Of a DNA stretch of 64,000 nt, positions 1 through 7,823 are shown piece by piece; the stretch's first letter is position 1; every line of letters begins with the position of its first letter. The notes under the pieces are model-generated. The model made no database searches. It had not been told where the DNA came from and was given only the letters and a program-made list of their open reading frames with translations. This DNA comes from Cupriavidus pinatubonensis (lineage in GTDB: Bacteria > Pseudomonadota > Gammaproteobacteria > Burkholderiales > Burkholderiaceae). The position numbers and the translations under genes were made by a program. The stretch is taken from assembly GCF_019602855.1 (NCBI RefSeq), contig NZ_CP080766.1, forward strand, positions 1,116,001 through 1,180,000. Reading direction: 5' to 3'.

Positions 1-753
1 TTGGGGACGCGCCTGTTTGACAGAAACACGAAGGGCGTCACACTTACCGCGGCGGGAGAGAAGCTCGTGCCTTACGCGCGCAAGGTCGCCAAAATACTTC
101 GCGAGGCCGAAATCTCGATCGCGGACGAAGGGGAGCCGGCCAACCTCAGGGTCGGCGTCACAAGCGCCGTGGAGCCGGCCTGGCTTCTCGGTCTGGCTCA
201 ACGCGTGCAAGCCACTCACCCTGAAATGGTCGTTTCGATGTTCTCCGATACATCGCCACGACTCATACGTCAGCTTCGCGCGGGCAAACTGGACGCCGCC
301 TTCATCGCGCTGCCGACGGAAGCGCAGGGGCTGGACGTCCAGGAACTCGACCGACTGCCAATGATCGTCGCGATCCCTTCAACGCATCCTCTGGCGAAGC
401 GCAGGATCGTTGGCCTCGCGGACCTGGAGCGTGAAAAGGTCTTCTGGTTCGAGCGCGCACGGCAGCCGGCTTTCTATGATCACTGCCAAGCGGTTTTTTC
501 GCGCCATGGGTTCACTCCGTCAAAACTGAGGGAGCCAGCGGACCACCACGTCCTGCTGGGCGAGGTCGCGAATGGGCGAGGTATCGCGCTGTTGCCAAAA
601 TCGTTCACCGCATTGAGGCGGGCAGGCGTCGTCTACAGGACGCTGGCCGAAGGCGAGCAACTATCGGTTGGCATCGGGCTCGCTTCGCACACGGACCGGC
701 CAGGCGTGCGGGACATACTGGCAACAGCTGCTGAAGTGAACCGACATACCTGA
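1..753 (+). CDS. LysR-family transcriptional regulator, 5'-truncated by window edge
   Basis: The reading frame is open from the first base and ends in TGA at 751-753, giving about 250 residues. The first residues (GTRLFDRNTKGVTLTAAGE) are the end of a LysR winged helix-turn-helix, so most of the DNA-binding helix lies upstream of the window. The rest fits the two-lobed LysR effector domain, with segments such as LRVGVTSAVEPAW and GRGIALLPKSF. The effector is unknown. The position close to an aromatic island suggests an aromatic-acid regulator, but nothing seen here fixes the target. The start at base 1 (TTG) is an artefact of truncation. Confidence 0.9.
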   Translation: MGTRLFDRNTKGVTLTAAGEKLVPYARKVAKILREAEISIADEGEPANLRVGVTSAVEPAWLLGLAQRVQATHPEMVVSMFSDTSPRLIRQLRAGKLDAAFIALPTEAQGLDVQELDRLPMIVAIPSTHPLAKRRIVGLADLEREKVFWFERARQPAFYDHCQAVFSRHGFTPSKLREPADHHVLLGEVANGRGIALLPKSFTALRRAGVVYRTLAEGEQLSVGIGLASHTDRPGVRDILATAAEVNRHT

Positions 754-1137
754 GATTCCGAACTTGGCGTGGATCACGACTGGCGAGTTTTGTAGAACGA
801 CGGTCTTCTGCAAGCAGATCTAATCGGACCCGTGTTTCTCCAGTCCCCTCCTGACAAGGAGGGGTGAGGACTCGCCGGCGCCATTCGGCCGTGTGCGGCC
901 GCTCGACGGCATGGCCGAGTTACCCACCACGTCGCCCGCCCACCGGCTACACTGCACTTTCTGAGTGCGGAGGAATCTCAGATACTCAGAAGAGTCATCG
1001 TAATGAATCCTTTGTCCGTCGCACTCCTCATGCTGTCGCTCAAGAAGGGGGAGCGCGCCCGCCATTGAGCCGCTCGCCATGCATGAACGCCGTTCTACCG
1101 CCCAAAATCTCAGTCAGTGCAAAGTCAGGAGAACACC
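754..1137. other. Intergenic region with one hairpin, no gene seen
   Basis: This stretch lies between the LysR gene and the EthD-like gene. Reading frames here have no recognisable family features. The only clear structure is the inverted repeat at 845-864. The last bases hold the ribosome-binding site of the next gene (CAGGAGA). Confidence 0.6.
845..864. repeat. Perfect 8-bp inverted repeat (hairpin)
   Basis: CCCCTCCT and AGGAGGGG are separated by four bases (GACA). The hairpin lies about 90 bases after the LysR stop. There is no T-tract, so it may be a terminator without U-run or a small repeat element. Confidence 0.5.
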
Positions 1138-1464
1138 ATGATCAAGGTCAACGTGATGTATCCGTACACCGAAGGCGCGCGCTTCGACCACGCCTACTAT
1201 TGCGACCGGCACATGCCGATGGTGAAGGCGAGGCTGGGTAGTGCCTGCGCCTACTACACGGTTGAAAAGGGTCTGGCCGGCAGTGCATCAGGTGCACCTC
1301 CCGCCTTCGTGGCGATGTGCGCGTTCATCTGTGATTCAGCCGAAAACTTCCAGGCCGCCATGCAGGAGCACGGCGCCGAGATCCTGGGCGACATCGCCAA
1401 CTACACTGACATCGCACCGGTGCTGCAGATCAGCGAGGTCGTCGTCGAACGGTCGGATCGTTGA
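1138..1464 (+). CDS. EthD-domain (ferredoxin-like fold) small protein
   Basis: This 108-residue protein has the EthD-type pattern: N-terminal IKVNVMYPYTEGARFDHAYYCDRHMPMVKARLG, with the conserved Asp-x-x-Tyr-Tyr and HMP-h segment. The family folds as a dimeric alpha+beta barrel; some members assist ether or aromatic degradation and many are uncharacterised. The ATG at 1138 follows CAGGAGAACACC, a good ribosome-binding site, so the upstream in-frame ATG at 1117 is rejected. It is convergent with the phenol operon. A role in aromatic catabolism is inferred from position only. Confidence 0.8.
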   Translation: MIKVNVMYPYTEGARFDHAYYCDRHMPMVKARLGSACAYYTVEKGLAGSASGAPPAFVAMCAFICDSAENFQAAMQEHGAEILGDIANYTDIAPVLQISEVVVERSDR

Positions 1465-1625
1465 ACGCACCGGATCGGAACTGACGACACCCGGACACTT
1501 GGTATCGGCCATAAGCGGTCCTTTGCAGGCATCGGCTTTTGCCTTCGGAGATCCCTTCAAGAAGCGTTGTCCGAGCACATCCGATAGTCGCCTCCACATC
1601 GGCTTCCGCCCGTTCGCCACGGCAC

Positions 1626-1817
1626 CTAGCGCCCAAGGTCTTTTGCCGACTCGCCGGCAATTCCCCAGTTTTCCTTTGGTACATCGTGGATCCAGACGCG
1701 TACATTTTCCTTTGGCGCTCCCGTCGCCTCCACCAAGGCAGAGGTGACTTTCTGTATAACGGCACGCTTCTGTTCCACCGTGCGGCCTTCAATCATGTAG
1801 ATCTGCGCAAACGGCAT
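1626..1817 (-). CDS. dmpI: 4-oxalocrotonate tautomerase
   Basis: This 63-residue protein begins MPFAQIYMIEGRT. Pro1 is the catalytic base of this family after Met removal, and Arg residues at about 11 and 40 match the substrate-binding arginines. It isomerises 2-hydroxymuconate to 2-oxo-3-hexenedioate in the oxalocrotonate branch of meta cleavage. The start at 1817 is fixed by the required Met-Pro and by the GGAGG site just upstream; longer in-frame starts would bury Pro1 and are rejected. It is the last gene of the leftward phenol operon, separated from dmpH by an unusual 180-base gap. Confidence 0.92.
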   Translation of the reverse strand: MPFAQIYMIEGRTVEQKRAVIQKVTSALVEATGAPKENVRVWIHDVPKENWGIAGESAKDLGR

Positions 1818-1997
1818 CGTATTCCTCCAAAAAAATTCCATTAGTGAACAGGTTCCACTTACGCTCCATGCTCGCGGACCATCTTGAGCGCCGTGCTCGA
1901 TCACTCGGGCACGCGACACCTCTCGCCGGCGCCATGCCGATGACAGGCAATAGTCAGCCGACATCGTGGCTCGCTTGGATCTCGCGGCAACGGACAC
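1818..1997 (-). other. 180-base gap inside the meta-cleavage operon
   Basis: Neighbouring genes in this operon mostly overlap or lie 0-60 bases apart, but dmpH and dmpI are separated by 180 bases. I find no intact gene. The stretch could be a scar of lost DNA, since dmpF and dmpG are missing, but I could not recognise residual coding sequence. Confidence 0.45.
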
Positions 1998-2789
1998 TCA
2001 TTTCACGAATCGCATTGATACGCTACCCAGCTTCTGGAAGCGAACGCACACGCTGTCGCCCGCCGCGACGGCAATGGCCTCTGTCACGCCGCCGGTCATG
2101 ATGAACGTGCCGGCCGGGATTTCCTGGCCGCGCGCGCCGAGGTGGTTTGCCATCATCGCCACTGCTGCCGCCGGATGACCCAACACCGCCGCCCCAGCCG
2201 CCATGGCGACGGCACGGCCATTCTTCTCCAGCACCACGCCGAGCGTGCGCAGGTCGAGGTCCTCCGGGGCGCGCGCGCGTCCACCCACCACAAAGCGCGC
2301 CGCCGAGGTGTTGTCGGCAATGACGCTCTTCAGGTCGAACTTGAAGTCGCGGTAGCGGCTGTCGATGATTTCCACCGCCGGCAAGACAAAGTCGATCGCC
2401 GCCAGCACGCTGCCCACGTGGCAGCCCGGGCCCCGCAGCGGGGCCTTGGTGACGATGCAAATCTCCGCCTCTACCTTGGGGTGGATCAACTCCGACATGC
2501 GGATCTCGCCGCCGTCCGGCCGCGCCATGTCTTCACTGACGAAGCCAAAGACCGGCGTCTCCACCCCCATCTGCTTCATCTTGGCGAACGACGTGAGCCC
2601 GGCCTTCAGCCCCACCGTCCTGAGGCCGCGCGACTCCTTGCGCTGGCGAATCTCTTCCTGGATGTCATAGGCGTCGGCCCAGTCGAGATCAGGGTATTCG
2701 TCGGTGATCTTCGTGATGTCACGCACGGCAAGTTGTGCGCTCTCGACATGCGCGGCGAGCGCTACGATGGTTTCCCGGTTCAGTGTCAT
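1998..2789 (-). CDS. dmpH: 4-oxalocrotonate decarboxylase (2-oxo-3-hexenedioate decarboxylase)
   Basis: At 263 residues this is a fumarylacetoacetate-hydrolase-superfamily protein of the DmpH/DmpE type. Visible landmarks include the metal-binding region HPKVEAEICIV near residues 103-113 and the DSRYRDFKFDLKSVIADNTS block. It decarboxylates 2-oxo-3-hexenedioate to 2-hydroxypenta-2,4-dienoate, Mg2+-dependent in characterised homologues and complexed with the hydratase DmpE. Its paralogue dmpE lies immediately upstream (25 bases), consistent with that complex. The assignment as decarboxylase rather than hydratase rests on the closer fit to DmpH (KAGLTSFAKMKQMGV) and on gene order. Confidence 0.88.
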   Translation of the reverse strand: MTLNRETIVALAAHVESAQLAVRDITKITDEYPDLDWADAYDIQEEIRQRKESRGLRTVGLKAGLTSFAKMKQMGVETPVFGFVSEDMARPDGGEIRMSELIHPKVEAEICIVTKAPLRGPGCHVGSVLAAIDFVLPAVEIIDSRYRDFKFDLKSVIADNTSAARFVVGGRARAPEDLDLRTLGVVLEKNGRAVAMAAGAAVLGHPAAAVAMMANHLGARGQEIPAGTFIMTGGVTEAIAVAAGDSVCVRFQKLGSVSMRFVK

Positions 2790-2814
2790 GGTCTGGTTTC
2801 CCGATGGGTATGAG

Positions 2815-3597
2815 TCAGATGAAGCGCACCGAAGTCCCGCCTAGCCCGCCCACGCTGCAATACAGGCTGTCGCCCGGCTTGACGGGCACCAGCGGCGACT
2901 GCGAGCCCGACAGGATCACGTCGCCTGCCTTCAGCGCGATGCCGAAGCGGCCCAGCGTATTCGCCAGCCACGCCACCGCATTGACGGGCGAGCCCTGCAC
3001 CGAGGCGCCGCACGAGGTGCTCACGATCTCGCCGTTCTTCTCCAGCACCATGCCTGCCAGCGCGAGATCGAGGTCGCGCGGGCTGCGGCGCGTGCCGCCG
3101 AGTGTGAAGACGCCGCATGAGGCGTTGTCGGCCACGGTGTCCTGGATGCGAATCTTCCAGTCTCGGATGCGGGAATCGACGATCTCGAAGCACGGCATCA
3201 CGCAATCGGTAGCACGCAGTACATCGGCTGCGGTCACGCCCGGCCCGCAGAGGTCTCGGGACAGCACGAAAGCCACCTCTGCCTCCGCCTTTGGCGCGAT
3301 CATCTTGCCCGTGTCTACCGGCTCGCCCTCGTTGAAGACCATGCCGGACAGCAGATGACCGAAGTCGGGCTGGTCCACCCCGAGCATGTCCATCACCACC
3401 CGGCTGGTCACGCCGATCTTCTTGCCGATTACGGTCTCGCCCGCTTCGAGGCGGCGACCGATCATGCGCAACTGGATCTGGTAGGCGTCTTCGATGGTGA
3501 TGTCAGGCTCGCGGTCGGTGAGTGGTTCCAGCGGCTTGCGCGTCAGGAGCGATTCGTAGAGCGCGTCGCCGTAATGTTGGATCTTTGTAGCGTCCAT
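2815..3597 (-). CDS. dmpE: 2-hydroxypenta-2,4-dienoate hydratase (2-keto-4-pentenoate hydratase)
   Basis: This 260-residue protein has the hydratase signatures GKKIGVTSRVVMDMLGVDQPDFG and PKAEAEVAFVL (acidic metal ligands), plus DSRIRDWKIRIQDTVADNAS. It adds water to 2-hydroxypentadienoate to make 4-hydroxy-2-oxovalerate. A ribosome-binding site (GAGGAACACTC) precedes the ATG at 3597. In dmp-type operons dmpG and dmpF follow at this point to split the product, but here dmpH follows directly. The product therefore needs an aldolase encoded elsewhere. Confidence 0.9.
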   Translation of the reverse strand: MDATKIQHYGDALYESLLTRKPLEPLTDREPDITIEDAYQIQLRMIGRRLEAGETVIGKKIGVTSRVVMDMLGVDQPDFGHLLSGMVFNEGEPVDTGKMIAPKAEAEVAFVLSRDLCGPGVTAADVLRATDCVMPCFEIVDSRIRDWKIRIQDTVADNASCGVFTLGGTRRSPRDLDLALAGMVLEKNGEIVSTSCGASVQGSPVNAVAWLANTLGRFGIALKAGDVILSGSQSPLVPVKPGDSLYCSVGGLGGTSVRFI

Positions 3598-3625
3598 GAG
3601 TGTTCCTCGATACGTGAAATTCGGG

Positions 3626-4477
3626 TCAAGCGACTGCAGCGGCGTCGGCTTCGGCCAGAAAGTTGCTCACCAGCGTCGCGAAGCGCGCGCTGTGCTCTAT
3701 CTGTGTCCAGTGGCCGCAACGGCCGAATACATGGAGTTGGCTGTTGGGAATCCAGTCCGCCAGCGTCAGCGAATTGGACAGCGGGATGACCTTGTCTTCC
3801 CGGCCGTGGACCACCAGCGTCTCGTGCGGCAGCGCGCGAATATCCGCCTCGGCGCTCGTCATCGCGTCGACCCACCGCTGGCGCGGCGCGGGAAACATGG
3901 CGCCATAGGATTCCTGCACGCCAGGTGCCACGCTGGCTTCGTACCGCAGCCGGGCCAGTTCGTCGGTCACACGGCCACGGTCGTAGGCGAACAGGTCCAG
4001 CAGCCCCCGCATTGCCGTCAGTGACGGCTCATAGCCCCACACTGCCTCCAGCCCCGGCGTGATGCGGAATGGCACCCCGACCGATCCCATCAGCACAAGC
4101 CGCCGCACCCGCCCCGGTGCACGGATGGCAAGCGCCAGCGCCAGCGCCCCGCCAAACGAGTTGCCGACGAGATCGACCTGCGGCAGTTCCAGTGCATCGA
4201 GCAGGTCCAGGGCCTGCTGCACCCAGACGTCCATGCCGTAGACCTGTCCAGCCGGACGGTCGCTCTGGCCGAAGCCAAGCATGTCCGGCGCGATGACGCG
4301 GCGTTCACGGGCCAGCGCCGGCAGCACCGGGCGCCAGTTGGCCCACGCGCTGACCCCTGGGCCGGATCCGTGCAGCAGCAGCACGGGCGAACCCCGGCCA
4401 ACGTCACAGATGTGCGTTGTCACCGCACCTGTTCTCACGTAGCAGGCCTCGGGTACCTGATAATCGCTCTCGCTCAT
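3626..4477 (-). CDS. dmpD: 2-hydroxymuconic semialdehyde hydrolase
   Basis: At 283 residues this is an alpha/beta hydrolase of the meta-cleavage-product family. The nucleophile elbow GNSFGG places Ser107. Asp228 in HGREDKVIPL and His256 in GRCGHW complete the triad, and LLHGSGPG near residue 35 forms the oxyanion region. It hydrolyses the C-C bond of the ring-fission product, releasing a carboxylate (formate or acetate) and 2-hydroxypentadienoate. This is the direct branch used for methyl- or ketone-type products. Its ATG overlaps the dmpC stop codon (ATGA), so the two are translationally coupled. Confidence 0.92.
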   Translation of the reverse strand: MSESDYQVPEACYVRTGAVTTHICDVGRGSPVLLLHGSGPGVSAWANWRPVLPALARERRVIAPDMLGFGQSDRPAGQVYGMDVWVQQALDLLDALELPQVDLVGNSFGGALALALAIRAPGRVRRLVLMGSVGVPFRITPGLEAVWGYEPSLTAMRGLLDLFAYDRGRVTDELARLRYEASVAPGVQESYGAMFPAPRQRWVDAMTSAEADIRALPHETLVVHGREDKVIPLSNSLTLADWIPNSQLHVFGRCGHWTQIEHSARFATLVSNFLAEADAAAVA

Positions 4478-5928
4478 AGCTTCACCATCACATTGCGCAG
4501 TTCGGTGTAGAACTCCAGGGAATGCACGCCGCCCTCACGGCCGATACCCGACGCCTTGGCCCCGCCGAATGCCGTGCGGAGATCGCGCAGGAACCAGCTA
4601 TTGATCCAGCACAGCCCGACGTCGATGGCACGCGCCATGCGGTGAGCCGTGCCAAGGTCCTGCGTCCAGACCGTGGTGGCCAGCCCATAGTCTGTGGCAT
4701 TGGCCAGGGCGATGGCCTCCTCCTCGGTGTCGAACGGAGCGATGTGGCAGCAGGGGCCGAAGATTTCTTCCCGGATTACGCGCGCGCTTTCGGGCAGGCC
4801 GGTCCAGATCGTCGGCTGCACCCAATGGCCTTCGGCAAGCTCCGGCGGCATGGACGGTGCGCCGCCCCCGGTCACCACTGTCGCGCCCTCGCTGCGCGCC
4901 ACGTCGTAGTAGGACATCACCTTGGCCTTGTGCTCGGCCGAGATCAGCGGGCCAAGGCCCACGCCCGGGGCGTCGGACGGCCCGATGCGCAGCGATTCGG
5001 CTTTCTCCTTGAGCGCCTGTACGAACCTGTCGAAAATCGTCCGCTGGACATACACACGCTCGGTCCCCAGGCAGACCTGCCCGCAATTCTCAAACGCGCT
5101 GCGCGCGATGCCGGCCACGGCCTTGTCGAAGTCGGCATCGGCAAAAACGATGCCCGCGTTCTTGCCGCCAAGCTCGAAGCTGACCGGCCGCACGCCCTTT
5201 GCCGCCGCAGCCATGATGGCCTCCCCGGTGCGCGTCTCGCCGGTGAACGTAATGCCGTTGACGCCGGGATGGCGTGTCAGGAACTCGCCCGCCGAGCCCG
5301 GCCCAAAGCCGTGCAGCACGTTGTAGACGCCTTTTGGCACGCCGACCTTCTCCATCACCTCGCCCAGCAGCGTGGCCGTGGCCGGCGTCTCCTCGGAAGG
5401 CTTGACGATCACCGTGTTGCCGCAGGCCAGCGCGGGACCCACCTTCCACGTCATCAGCAGCAGCGGCAGGTTCCACGGGCAGACCACCGCCACCACGCCC
5501 AGGGGGGCGCGCAGCGCGTAACTGATCGCCGTGCCACCGTCCGGCGTGGTCATCTCGAAGCTTTCGGTGGGTACGTTCTTGACGATGTCGGCGAAGACCT
5601 TGAAGTTGGCGGCGCCGCGCGGGATGTCGATATGCGCGGCGAGGCTGCGCGGCTTGCCGGTGTCAGCCAGTTCGGCATCCAGAAAATCGTCGAAGCGGCG
5701 ATTGATCTCGTCGGCCACGGCATGCAGCAGTTCAACGCGCCGGGCCACCGGCATGCGCCCCCAGTCGCCATGCAGCGCGGCGCGCGCGGCGGCAACGGCG
5801 GCGTCCACCTCGGCCTGCCCCGCCTCGTGCACGAGCCCGATCACCCGGTTATCCACCGGCGCGCGGTTCTCGAAGGTCTTGTTGGTGGCGATGAACTCGC
5901 CATTGATGAAATTGCGGAATTGCTTCAC
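4474..5928 (-). CDS. dmpC: 2-hydroxymuconic semialdehyde dehydrogenase
   Basis: This is a 484-residue NAD+-dependent aldehyde dehydrogenase. Asn153 (PWN), Glu252 (FELGGKNAG) and Cys286 (NCGQVCLG) are the expected catalytic residues. It oxidises 2-hydroxymuconic semialdehyde to 2-hydroxymuconate, feeding the dmpI/dmpH branch. The start codon is GTG at 5928, preceded by GGGAATCCGACC. The family length and the N-terminus KQFRNFINGEF support this start. A long open frame on the opposite strand here (4522-5967) is a GC-driven shadow. Confidence 0.93.
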   Translation of the reverse strand: MKQFRNFINGEFIATNKTFENRAPVDNRVIGLVHEAGQAEVDAAVAAARAALHGDWGRMPVARRVELLHAVADEINRRFDDFLDAELADTGKPRSLAAHIDIPRGAANFKVFADIVKNVPTESFEMTTPDGGTAISYALRAPLGVVAVVCPWNLPLLLMTWKVGPALACGNTVIVKPSEETPATATLLGEVMEKVGVPKGVYNVLHGFGPGSAGEFLTRHPGVNGITFTGETRTGEAIMAAAAKGVRPVSFELGGKNAGIVFADADFDKAVAGIARSAFENCGQVCLGTERVYVQRTIFDRFVQALKEKAESLRIGPSDAPGVGLGPLISAEHKAKVMSYYDVARSEGATVVTGGGAPSMPPELAEGHWVQPTIWTGLPESARVIREEIFGPCCHIAPFDTEEEAIALANATDYGLATTVWTQDLGTAHRMARAIDVGLCWINSWFLRDLRTAFGGAKASGIGREGGVHSLEFYTELRNVMVKL

Positions 5929-5976
5929 GGTCGGATTCCCGAGGCAGACAGTCCCTGTCCTGGTTGAGAAAAAATT

Positions 5977-6426
5977 TCATTGCAGGCCGATGGCGTACAG
6001 GCCGGCGCGTGCACAAGCTTCGTCCTGTGCGGTCGAGCCGCCGGACACACCGATGCCGCCGATCACCTCGCCCTCTTCGCGCATCGGCAGACCGCCGCCG
6101 AAGATCACCAGTCCCGGGCGAGTCGCCAGGCCAAGACGCAACGGCTCGTCACCGGCAAGCAACTCGCCCCACTGCGCCGTGGGAAAGCCGAAGCCGGCCG
6201 ACGTGCGCGCCTTGTCGATGGCAATGTCAATCGAGTGCAGGAAGGCGCCCGTCATGCGCGCAAAGGCCACCAGCGCGCCACCACCATCCACCACGGCCAC
6301 GTTGATGCGCAGGCCCTGCTCCGCTGCCGCCGCCACCGCGGCCGCCACCGCGGCCTGTGCTGCCGGCAGCGTGATATGGGGACGAGGTTCGCTCACACGG
6401 AGCGCGTTGGAAGCGGTCAGGGACAT
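5977..6426 (-). CDS. DUF336 / GlcG-HbpS-like protein in the meta operon
   Basis: At 149 residues it shows the DUF336 pattern: VAVVDGGGALVAFARMTGAFLHSIDIAIDKARTSAGF, then GLVIFGGGLPMREEGEVIGGIGVSGGSTAQDEACARAGL. Relatives include GlcG of glycolate operons and the haem-binding HbpS; the biochemical role of most members is unknown. It sits between the catechol dioxygenase and semialdehyde dehydrogenase genes with short gaps, so it is cotranscribed with them. It could protect or assist an enzyme of the pathway, but this is inference. The ribosome-binding site is weak. Confidence 0.85.
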   Translation of the reverse strand: MSLTASNALRVSEPRPHITLPAAQAAVAAAVAAAAEQGLRINVAVVDGGGALVAFARMTGAFLHSIDIAIDKARTSAGFGFPTAQWGELLAGDEPLRLGLATRPGLVIFGGGLPMREEGEVIGGIGVSGGSTAQDEACARAGLYAIGLQ

Positions 6427-6474
6427 GGCGGTCTGCGGAAAGTGGTCATGAGGATGGCGGCCGACACGGAGCGA

Positions 6475-7419
6475 TCAGGTGTACACGTCGGTGAAGGACG
6501 GCACCGCTTCGCCGGTGTGATAGAAGATGCCGGTCCACAGCATGTCTTCGCTCCATGTCGTGACTGGACGGTCCGGCTGCGCAAGGTAGCCCAGCCCGGC
6601 GAATGTCTCGTTGCGGTTGCCGCTCGGGTCGAAGAAGTAGATCGTCTCTCCGCGCGTGATGCCGTGGCGCGTGGGCGCTACGTCGATCTTCGTTTTGTTC
6701 TTCGCCATGACGTCAGCGGCCTTGAGCACGTCGTGCCATGAGTCGAGGAAGAACGCGATGTGGTGCAGGCCGCTGCGCGGGCCGCCGACGAAGGCGATGT
6801 CGTGCGGCGTGGAGCTGCGGGCGAGCCACGTCGCCGCCTGCACCGACCCATCCGGACCCACCAGCACCTGCTCCGTCAGGAAGAAGCCAAGCACTTCCCG
6901 CATGAAGCGCGTGTTGTCCGCCACGGTGTTGATGCCCGCCTCGGGGTTCAGCTCGCACATCAGCAGCGCATGGTCCAGCCAATGCGCGCCCGCTCCCTTG
7001 ATGTTGTCCGGCCACGGGTCCGGGTTGCGGCTGCCCACCTCCGTGCCAACCAACTCCTTCATGGCGTAGAGCCGCATGTCGTGGCCGCTTGGCAGCAGGA
7101 ACTGCAGCATCCGTCCCGTGGACGGCAGCGTTGCCTCGGGCAGCATCGTGGTCCGGATGCCCCAGGCTTCGATCCTGGCCTGCAGTTCGTCGAGATCGGC
7201 GTCATTCTCGACCTTGTAGGCAAGGTGGTTCAGGCCGGCCTGGTCCGACGGTGTGAGGATGAGCGAGTACTTGTCCCACTCGTCCCAGCACTTCAGGTAG
7301 ACGTTGCCGGCCTTGTCCTGCATCGTCACCTTCATGCCGAGCACGTTTTCGTAGTGCCGCAGCGCGGCTGCCATGTCCATCACTTTCAGGCTTGCATGCC
7401 CGATTCGTAGAACGCCCAT
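6475..7419 (-). CDS. dmpB: Catechol 2,3-dioxygenase (extradiol, Fe2+)
   Basis: This 314-residue two-domain vicinal-oxygen-chelate protein has metal ligands His150 (WLDHALL), one of the His pair in GLHHIAF (219/220) and Glu271 (GNRNETF). The extradiol signature runs from the GLHHIAF block through [13 protein letters not shown]. It opens catechol between C2 and C3 to yellow 2-hydroxymuconic semialdehyde. The ATG at 7419 follows AGGAGACAG. Longer starts to 7527 would overlap the ferredoxin gene and lack family similarity. The ferredoxin immediately upstream is the usual partner that re-reduces oxidised active-site iron. Confidence 0.95.
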   Translation of the reverse strand: MGVLRIGHASLKVMDMAAALRHYENVLGMKVTMQDKAGNVYLKCWDEWDKYSLILTPSDQAGLNHLAYKVENDADLDELQARIEAWGIRTTMLPEATLPSTGRMLQFLLPSGHDMRLYAMKELVGTEVGSRNPDPWPDNIKGAGAHWLDHALLMCELNPEAGINTVADNTRFMREVLGFFLTEQVLVGPDGSVQAATWLARSSTPHDIAFVGGPRSGLHHIAFFLDSWHDVLKAADVMAKNKTKIDVAPTRHGITRGETIYFFDPSGNRNETFAGLGYLAQPDRPVTTWSEDMLWTGIFYHTGEAVPSFTDVYT

Positions 7420-7441
7420 GTCTGTCTCCTCGTTAAGAGTC

Positions 7442-7807
7442 TCACTGCGGTTTGTGGTCGGGCTGCGCCCCCGCAGACGCGGCGAAGCCCTTGAAGAACG
7501 GTTTCTCGATTCGGCCCAGCACAGCAAGCCGGACGGCGGTCAGCGGCGCCTCGCGACAGGCCAGCGTGATGCCTTGCGCTTCCTCTTCAGCGCTGACGTG
7601 CGCCCGACTGAGCGGCCCCAGGCGGGCTGTGCGGCCTTCGATGACGCGCACCTTGCATACCCCGCAGCCGCCGTTGATGCAGCCCACCGGGATGCCCTTC
7701 CGCCCAAGGCGCAACATGCCGGCCAACAGGCTTTCGCTCGTCGCGCAGACGTAGTGCTCCTGGGTCTGCTCCACGCAGACGTCAACCTTTGGTCTTTCAT
7801 ACGGCAT
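7442..7807 (-). CDS. dmpQ: Plant-type [2Fe-2S] ferredoxin
   Basis: This 121-residue protein has the cluster ligand pattern C-x4-C-x2-C ([12 protein letters not shown]) with the fourth Cys in LACREAP. XylT/DmpQ-type ferredoxins reactivate catechol 2,3-dioxygenase whose iron has been oxidised by substituted catechols. The ATG at 7807 follows GAAGGAGGGCCGTGCA; an upstream in-frame start at 7864 has no such site. The C-terminus runs on as [15 protein letters not shown], longer than the typical ferredoxin core. It lies between the hydroxylase reductase and the dioxygenase, the standard dmp order. Confidence 0.92.
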   Translation of the reverse strand: MPYERPKVDVCVEQTQEHYVCATSESLLAGMLRLGRKGIPVGCINGGCGVCKVRVIEGRTARLGPLSRAHVSAEEEAQGITLACREAPLTAVRLAVLGRIEKPFFKGFAASAGAQPDHKPQ

Positions 7808-7823
7808 TGCACGGCCCTCCTTC

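Noticed and set aside
4522..5967. 481-codon open frame on the + strand
   Set aside because: It lies exactly opposite dmpC, has Arg/His/Gly-rich composition typical of a GC-driven shadow, and resembles no family.
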